11,322 bases of DNA from an uncultured Rhodospirillales bacterium (GTDB lineage Bacteria > Pseudomonadota > Alphaproteobacteria > Rhodospirillales > Defluviicoccaceae): assembly GCA_937127205.1 (NCBI GenBank), contig CAKZLS010000182.1, positions 1 to 11,322 of the forward strand. The letters are read 5' to 3'. Positions 7,358 to 11,322 of the stretch are shown piece after piece. A program made the position numbers and the translations under genes. Below the pieces are notes generated by a model. The model worked only from the letters and a program-made list of their open reading frames with translations. It was not told the DNA's origin and made no database searches. Numbering within the stretch: the stretch's first letter is position 1; each line of letters opens with the position of its first letter.

Positions 7358-7810
7358 TTGCGCGATGATTTGAACGAGGCTCTGAGAACCGCGATGCTGG
7401 CCAAGGACTCGCTCGCGACGGCAACCCTGCGGCTTATTCTCGCCACTTTAAAAGACCGTGACATCGCCGAGCGGGCCAAGGACAATCACGAGGGCCTGAC
7501 AGATGACGAGATCGTCGCCTTGCTGCAGTCCATGATCAAACAACGGCGCGAAAGCATCCAGTTGTACGAACGCGGCGGACGGGCCGAGCTTGCCCGTCAG
7601 GAAGCCGACGAAATTGCCGTTATCGAGCGGTTTCTGCCGCCGCAAATGAACGACACCGAGGTGGAAAGCGCGGTCGGCGCCGTTATCGATGAGATCGGCG
7701 CCAGCTCGCTGAAAGACATGGGCCGCGCGATGGCGCTGTTGCGCGAGCGGCACGCGGGCCGCATGGATTTCGCCAAAGCCGGCGCGGCCGCGAAGGCGCG
7801 GCTTGCCTAG
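7358..7810 (+). CDS. yqeY: YqeY/GatB-type domain protein of unclear function
   Basis: The product has 150 residues, the normal size for the family, and no signal peptide or membrane segment. It opens LRDDLNEALRTAMLAKDSLA and continues with TLRLILATLKDRDIA, then KQRRESIQLYERGGRAELARQEADEIAVIERFLPPQMNDTEVESAV, which is highly characteristic. The C-terminal half resembles the tRNA-binding tail of the GatB amidotransferase subunit. A role in tRNA-dependent amidation or tRNA binding is often suggested but not settled. I choose TTG 7358 as start because of the ribosome site 7 bases upstream and because the MLRDD opening is typical; the frame is open to TTG 7322. The gene sits 11 bases before dnaG, so the two are very likely cotranscribed. 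Confidence 0.9.
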   Translation: MRDDLNEALRTAMLAKDSLATATLRLILATLKDRDIAERAKDNHEGLTDDEIVALLQSMIKQRRESIQLYERGGRAELARQEADEIAVIERFLPPQMNDTEVESAVGAVIDEIGASSLKDMGRAMALLRERHAGRMDFAKAGAAAKARLA

Positions 7811-7821
7811 TCGGGTGAATC

Positions 7822-9633
7822 ATGGCGTTTTCGCCTGAGTTTCTTGATGAGATCCGCGCCCGCATCGGTCTGGCCGATCTGATCCGGGGCCGCGTCCGGT
7901 TGACCGCAAAAGGGCGTGAGTTCCAAGGGCTTTGTCCCTTTCATAACGAAAAAACCCCCTCTTTTACGGTTAACGAGCAGAAGGGGTTCTATCACTGCTT
8001 CGGCTGCGGCGCCCATGGCGGTGTGTTCGACTTTGTCATGCAGTCCGAGGGGCTGAGCTTTCGCGATGCCGTGGAAAAGTTGGCCGCCGACGCGGGGCTT
8101 CAGGTCCCGGTCGATACTCCGGAAGAACGCGACCGCGCCCGCCGCCGCCAAACCTTGCACGACGTCATGGAAGTGGCGGCCGCCTATTTCGAAAAGACGC
8201 TGCGAATGCCGGAGGGGAAAACAGCCTCCAACTACCTGCGGGGTCGCGGGGTTGATGACCCGGCGATCGCCCGTTTTCGCCTTGGATACGCTCCGGATAG
8301 CCGCTCCAGCCTTAAGGCGGCGCTTGGCCGTGAAGGCATCGGCGAAGAGTTGATGGCGGAAGCCGGTCTGGTGATCAGCCCCGACGAGCCGGGACGCTCA
8401 TCCTACGATCGATTTCGCGGGCGCTTGATGTTCCCCATCACAGACCGCAAGGGCCGGGTCGTCGGCTTCGGCGGCCGTATCCTGGGCGACGGCGAACCGA
8501 AATACCTGAACTCTCCCGAGACCCCGGTGTTCCAGAAAGGACGGCTGTTGTACGGTCTTCCATTGGCGGCCAAGGCCGCCCGCGACCAACGCGCGCTGCT
8601 GGTGGTGGAAGGGTATATGGACGTGATCGCCCTCGCCCAGGGCGGGTTTGAAAACGCAGTGGCGCCGCTTGGAACGGCATTGACCGAAGACCAGATCGGA
8701 GAACTGTGGAAACTGGTGGACGAGCCGGTCCTCTGCTTCGACGGCGATGCGGCCGGCGGACGGGCAGCGGTTCGGGCAGCAGAGCGCGCGCTGCCGCTGC
8801 TTCGCGGCGGGAAAGGCCTTCGGTTTGCCGAGCTTCCCTCGGGCGACGATCCGGACACCCTGATCACCCGCGAAGGCAGTGACGCCATCGCGCGGCTTCT
8901 CGCCGGCGCTGCGCCGCTTTCGGCGTTCTTGTGGCGCACGGAGACGCGCGGCCGGACGACGGCAACCCCGGAGGCACGAACGGCACTCTGGACACGGCTG
9001 AAGGATCGCACCCAACAAATCGCGGATCCGGACATGCGCTCGCAATTTAGAAACGCGTTTCGCGCCACGCTATGGCCGAAACGGGAAACGGGCGCGCGTT
9101 TTGGACGAAACGCGGGGCTCGGACGCAACAGACCGCCGGCGATGGCGCCGGCTCCGGCGGAAAGCCCGCACGCCACTCTCACACAGGTGGACCCGCTGTC
9201 CGTCGCCGCGAAAACCCTTCTTGCCATTCTCATCAACCACCCCGAATTCTTCAATGAAGTGGAGGACGACATCGGAACGGTCGGTTTTGGTAGCGCCCCG
9301 TTAGACGGGATGCGGCAAGAACTCATTTCCATACTGTCAGGCGCGGTAAGCTCGGACCCAGATACGATTAGATCGATGCTGATGGAACGCGGTTTATCCG
9401 CAGGCATTAAGGACCTGTTTGGCGACGACCTGATCCGGACTAGTCAATTCATCAAGGTCGGAGCGTCGCGCAGACAGGTGAAATCGGCGTGGGACGAGTG
9501 TTTTCGTGTCTTGAAGGATGCCGCGGCCAAGGGTGAGATGGATGGCAGCGCGCCGGTTCAAGAATATTCGGAGGCCGAATGGGAAAAATGGTTGGCACGA
9601 AAGCGAATGATGTTAAATCAACCTGAAGATTAA
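7822..9633 (+). CDS. dnaG: DNA primase
   Basis: DnaG makes the short RNA primers for chromosomal replication and works with the DnaB helicase. The protein has 603 residues (E. coli 581). Residues 1-100 hold the zinc-binding domain, CHC2 type, with Cys38, His41, Cys59 and Cys62 visible in CPFH and CFGC. The RNA polymerase core follows (about 110-425) with the DnaG motif RFRGRLMFPI (197-206). Its TOPRIM part has Glu263 in VVEGYMDV and the Asp307/Asp309 pair in FDGDAAG, with a further acidic stretch DDPDTL (342-347). A Pro/Ala-rich linker (about 430-455) leads to the C-terminal helicase-binding domain (about 456-603). The start ATG 7822 has only a weak GGGTGA site, so coupling to yqeY translation is likely. 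An intrinsic terminator follows, separating it from rpoD. Confidence 0.97.
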   Translation: MAFSPEFLDEIRARIGLADLIRGRVRLTAKGREFQGLCPFHNEKTPSFTVNEQKGFYHCFGCGAHGGVFDFVMQSEGLSFRDAVEKLAADAGLQVPVDTPEERDRARRRQTLHDVMEVAAAYFEKTLRMPEGKTASNYLRGRGVDDPAIARFRLGYAPDSRSSLKAALGREGIGEELMAEAGLVISPDEPGRSSYDRFRGRLMFPITDRKGRVVGFGGRILGDGEPKYLNSPETPVFQKGRLLYGLPLAAKAARDQRALLVVEGYMDVIALAQGGFENAVAPLGTALTEDQIGELWKLVDEPVLCFDGDAAGGRAAVRAAERALPLLRGGKGLRFAELPSGDDPDTLITREGSDAIARLLAGAAPLSAFLWRTETRGRTTATPEARTALWTRLKDRTQQIADPDMRSQFRNAFRATLWPKRETGARFGRNAGLGRNRPPAMAPAPAESPHATLTQVDPLSVAAKTLLAILINHPEFFNEVEDDIGTVGFGSAPLDGMRQELISILSGAVSSDPDTIRSMLMERGLSAGIKDLFGDDLIRTSQFIKVGASRRQVKSAWDECFRVLKDAAAKGEMDGSAPVQEYSEAEWEKWLARKRMMLNQPED

Positions 9634-9661
9634 GCGGGCGGCTTTTGCGTGTGCTGGTGGT

Positions 9662-9691
9662 CACGCGTCACTCTGTGATGTGTGTTCTTTT
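9662..9691 (+). terminator. Intrinsic terminator of the yqeY-dnaG transcript
   Basis: Ten continuous pairs form between 9662-9671 (CACGCGTCAC) and 9675-9684 (GTGATGTGTG) around a three-base loop, TCT. TTCTTTT (9685-9691) follows at once. Two of the pairs are G-U in the plus-strand RNA and would be A-C mismatches in the opposite RNA, so the terminator is directional. It starts 28 bases after the dnaG stop codon. Confidence 0.8.
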
Positions 9692-9716
9692 AACCACACT
9701 CTGGCCACGGCTTTAC

Positions 9717-9744
9717 TTGACAAGATTTATGGACACCATTTAAA
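9717..9744 (+). promoter_or_regulatory. Candidate promoter for rpoD or a small RNA upstream of it
   Basis: TTGACA (9717-9722) is a perfect -35 consensus. TTTAAA (9739-9744), 16 bases away, matches the -10 at 4 of 6. The start would lie near 9751, more than 400 bases before the rpoD start codon. Overlapping it, CTTGAC (9716-9721) and CACCATTTA (9734-9742) resemble the heat-shock (sigma-32) elements CTTGAA and CCCCATNTA, though their 12-base spacer is one short of the usual range. The promoter follows directly after the dnaG terminator. Confidence 0.55.
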
Positions 9745-10163
9745 GACAAAAGGTTGAGGCAACATCTTGACGCGGCGAAGTTGAAGCGCCACCTCAGAAA
9801 AATGCGTTTGCACCGGATGCTGGACTCGCTCGTGAGTCCTCGGCATGGAAACTTTTTCTTTATAGCTGAGGTTTACGATCCGAATGGCCAATCAGATACA
9901 GAGATGCGGAACCCATCGTTGTAAACGCCTTTTACGCAACACTGCCAGCGATCAAGCAGCCACCGGCAGCAGGCTGGCGGTAACGGTAAGTTTTTTGTGA
10001 AGGACAATGCGTGCACGGAAGGCCGCTTACCTCGAACGGCACCCGCTGATGCGGACCCACTCTGAAACGATGACAGGCGACCTCGGCGGCTGTTGCTGCC
10101 TGGAGGGAGTTCGCGAAAGAGTAATCGCTCCTGTGGTTAGACTAAATTTTTAGCGGGGATTGA
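9745..10163 (+). other. Long non-coding spacer before rpoD with several predicted hairpins
   Basis: No convincing gene lies here. Hairpins visible by eye are 9822-9827 with 9834-9839 (GGACTC/GAGTCC, six pairs), 9918-9925 with 9931-9940 (eight pairs, two-base bulge), 9942-9949 with 9973-9980 (eight pairs, one G-U) and 10043-10046 with 10051-10054 (four pairs). A weak one lies at 10102-10108 with 10125-10131 (one mismatch). A T6 tract at 9991-9996 follows the third hairpin after 10 bases. Near rpoD, CTAAA and TTTAG (10142-10153) form a small dyad just before the ribosome site GGGGA (10155-10159). The region may be a long rpoD leader or contain a small RNA of about 245 bases. Confidence 0.5.
9942..9996 (+). 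terminator. Terminator-like or attenuator-like hairpin plus T-run in the rpoD leader
   Basis: CTGCCAGC (9942-9949) pairs with GCTGGCGG (9973-9980) over eight positions, one of them G-U. A 23-base loop separates them, and TTTTTT (9991-9996) follows. The 10-base gap between stem and T-run is too long for an ideal intrinsic terminator, so termination here would be partial at best. Confidence 0.25.
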
Positions 10164-11322
10164 ATGTCCAATAAGACGACAGCGGTGGCGGAAGCGCCGG
10201 AAGCCAAGACCGAAACCACCGACGGCCCTCTTCTGGATTCTTTGGGCAGCGGCATCAAGAAGATGATCGCCAAGGGCAAGGAGCGCGGCTACGTCACGTA
10301 TGACGATCTGAACGGCGCCCTGCCGCCCGATCAGGTGTCCTCCGAGCAGATCGAAGACACGATGGCGCAGCTATCGGAACAGGGCATCAACGTCGTCGAG
10401 AACGAAGAAAGCGAAGAAGCGGCGCCGCCGGCCGAAGTGGCCGAGACCGGCACCCCTGCCGGCAACGTCGACGAAAGCGACATGGGTCGCACCGACGATC
10501 CGGTACGCATGTACCTTCGCGAAATGGGCAACGTCGAATTGTTGTCTCGCGAGGGCGAGATCGCCATCGCAAAACGGATCGAAGCCGGCCGGGAAATGAT
10601 GATCGGCGGCATCTGCGAGAGTCCGCTGGCGATCCGCGCCATTATCGACTGGCACGACGCCCTGGCCGAGGGCCGGATGCTGTTGCGCGACATCATCGAT
10701 CTGGAAGCCACCTACGACGGTGCATCCCCGCCCGGAAGCGGCGCGGCGCAACCCGGAGCGGTTCCTGGAGCGGTTCCGGCCGGTGAGAGCGGCGAACAAA
10801 GCACGTCTGCGGAAACGCAAGAAGTAAGTGAAGAGAAGTCCACCGAGAGCGAAGACGACGCCGAAGCGGGCGATACCGACGAGGCCGATACCGAGGGCAC
10901 CGCCGAGGACGGCAGCGACGATGATGATCCGGACGGCGAAGAGCAGAACATGTCTCTTGCGGCGATGGAAGCGGCGCTGACGCCAAAAGTTATCGACACT
11001 TTCGAACAGATCGCGGCTACGTACAACAAGCTGCACAAATTGCAGCTTCAACGGATCCAAGCCCTGCAGCGTGGCGAGGATGTCAAATCCACGCTCGAGA
11101 AGCGGTATGGACGACTTCGCAAGGAATTGGTCGTTCTCATGGAGGACGTTCACCTCAACAACGCCCGCATCGAGGAATTGATCGAGCAACTTTATCATCT
11201 GAACCGCAGGCTTATCGGCCTTGAGGGCCGGTTGTTGCGGCTCGCGGTGGATTGCCGGATCAAACGGGAAGATTTTCTGGAACACTACCGCGGTCATGAG
11301 TTGGCCCCCGATTGGCTGGACC
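10164..11322 (+). CDS. rpoD: RNA polymerase primary sigma factor (sigma-70), N-terminal part, truncated by window edge
   Basis: This open frame runs for 386 codons to the last base and has no stop. Sigma-70 directs core RNA polymerase to housekeeping promoters. Region 1.1, which masks DNA binding in free sigma, covers about residues 20-80 (DSLGSGIKKMIAKGKERGYVTYDDLN). Region 1.2 follows (about 111-142; DDPVRMYLREMGNVELLSRE then GEIAIAKRIEAG), the clear family signature. Residues 143-386 belong to the non-conserved region before region 2. It contains a low-complexity acidic insert (about 183-262) very rich in Glu, Asp, Ser, Thr and Ala, with the run SDDDDPDGEE. A helical part, SLAAMEAALTPKVIDTFEQI, comes next. 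Regions 2 to 4 are outside the window. The start ATG 10164 has GGGGA 4 bases upstream. An independent promoter is likely because a terminator separates it from dnaG. Confidence 0.97.
   Translation, partial: MSNKTTAVAEAPEAKTETTDGPLLDSLGSGIKKMIAKGKERGYVTYDDLNGALPPDQVSSEQIEDTMAQLSEQGINVVENEESEEAAPPAEVAETGTPAGNVDESDMGRTDDPVRMYLREMGNVELLSREGEIAIAKRIEAGREMMIGGICESPLAIRAIIDWHDALAEGRMLLRDIIDLEATYDGASPPGSGAAQPGAVPGAVPAGESGEQSTSAETQEVSEEKSTESEDDAEAGDTDEADTEGTAEDGSDDDDPDGEEQNMSLAAMEAALTPKVIDTFEQIAATYNKLHKLQLQRIQALQRGEDVKSTLEKRYGRLRKELVVLMEDVHLNNARIEELIEQLYHLNRRLIGLEGRLLRLAVDCRIKREDFLEHYRGHELAPDWLD
10752..10775 (+). repeat. Tandem 12-base repeat inside rpoD
   Basis: CCCGGAGCGGTT and CCTGGAGCGGTT stand head to tail with one mismatch and encode a repeated Gly-Ala-Val-Pro. 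They fall in the variable acidic insert, where in-frame repeat slippage should be tolerated. Confidence 0.7.

Noticed and set aside
8403..9407. A 334-codon open frame antisense to dnaG
   Set aside because: The product is low-complexity Ser/Arg/Pro-rich sequence typical of reverse-frame reading of GC-rich DNA, while dnaG is complete on the plus strand.
9754..9924. Small plus-strand frame of 56 codons (TTG start) in the dnaG-rpoD spacer
   Set aside because: The only purine-rich site abuts the TTG with no spacing, the first ATG in frame (9802) has no ribosome site, and the product resembles no family I know. Its sequence also overlaps the RNA hairpin at 9822-9839.
9634..10163. tRNA, 6S RNA or signal-recognition-particle RNA in the spacer before rpoD
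   Set aside because: I found no tRNA T-arm or acceptor pairing, no SRP tetraloop region and no 6S-like long hairpin with central bubble.
10371..11297. A 308-codon minus-strand open frame over rpoD
   Set aside because: It is opposite the unmistakable sigma-70 N-terminus and looks like an antisense artefact.
1..11322. Mobile element, CRISPR array, defence system or biosynthetic cluster
   Set aside because: Every substantial gene is a housekeeping gene or common regulator in its expected state. There are no transposase or integrase motifs, no regularly spaced repeats and no obvious terminal inverted repeats with target duplications.

Overview
The window looks like ordinary core chromosome of an alphaproteobacterium, probably a Rhodospirillales-type lineage. 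The coding DNA is GC-rich. Gene order pairs a carA-carB-greA block with a divergent yqeY-dnaG-rpoD block, an arrangement I recall as common in Alphaproteobacteria. The RpoD start carries the long acidic non-conserved region usual for primary sigma factors of this class. I cannot name a genus.

Layout: bases 1-215 (minus) hold the N-terminus of thioredoxin reductase (trxB), cut by the window edge. Divergent from it, 413-925 (plus) encodes an Lrp/AsnC-family regulator. Then come four minus-strand genes, listed in map order: purC (947-1930, long-form SAICAR synthetase), greA (2072-2548, transcript cleavage factor), carB (2649-5891) and carA (5901-7103), the last two being the subunits of carbamoyl-phosphate synthetase. 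Transcription runs carA to carB to greA to purC, but purC and perhaps greA look able to start on their own. A 254-base divergent spacer (7104-7357) holds candidate carA and yqeY control elements. The plus strand then carries yqeY (7358-7810), dnaG (7822-9633) and, after a 530-base spacer, rpoD (10164 to the window end, truncated). RpoD is an unmistakable open frame running off the edge.

Functionally the genes cover nucleotide precursor supply (carbamoyl phosphate for pyrimidines and arginine; purC for purines), replication priming (dnaG), transcription initiation and rescue (rpoD, greA), thiol redox balance (trxB) and probable amino-acid-responsive control (Lrp-like). The block is the alphaproteobacterial counterpart of the macromolecular synthesis cluster, with yqeY in the place that rpsU holds in enterics.

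I found no CRISPR array, insertion sequence, phage gene, toxin-antitoxin pair, tRNA, rRNA or defence system. I do not think the window contains a new multi-gene system. The part least explained by known genes is the dnaG-rpoD spacer. It has a convincing intrinsic terminator for dnaG, a TTGACA-type promoter 26 bases beyond it, and a run of hairpins ending near a T6 tract. It could be a long structured rpoD leader or an unannotated small RNA. Other points of interest are inverted repeats in the trxB/lrp and carA/yqeY divergent spacers and a hairpin between carB and greA.
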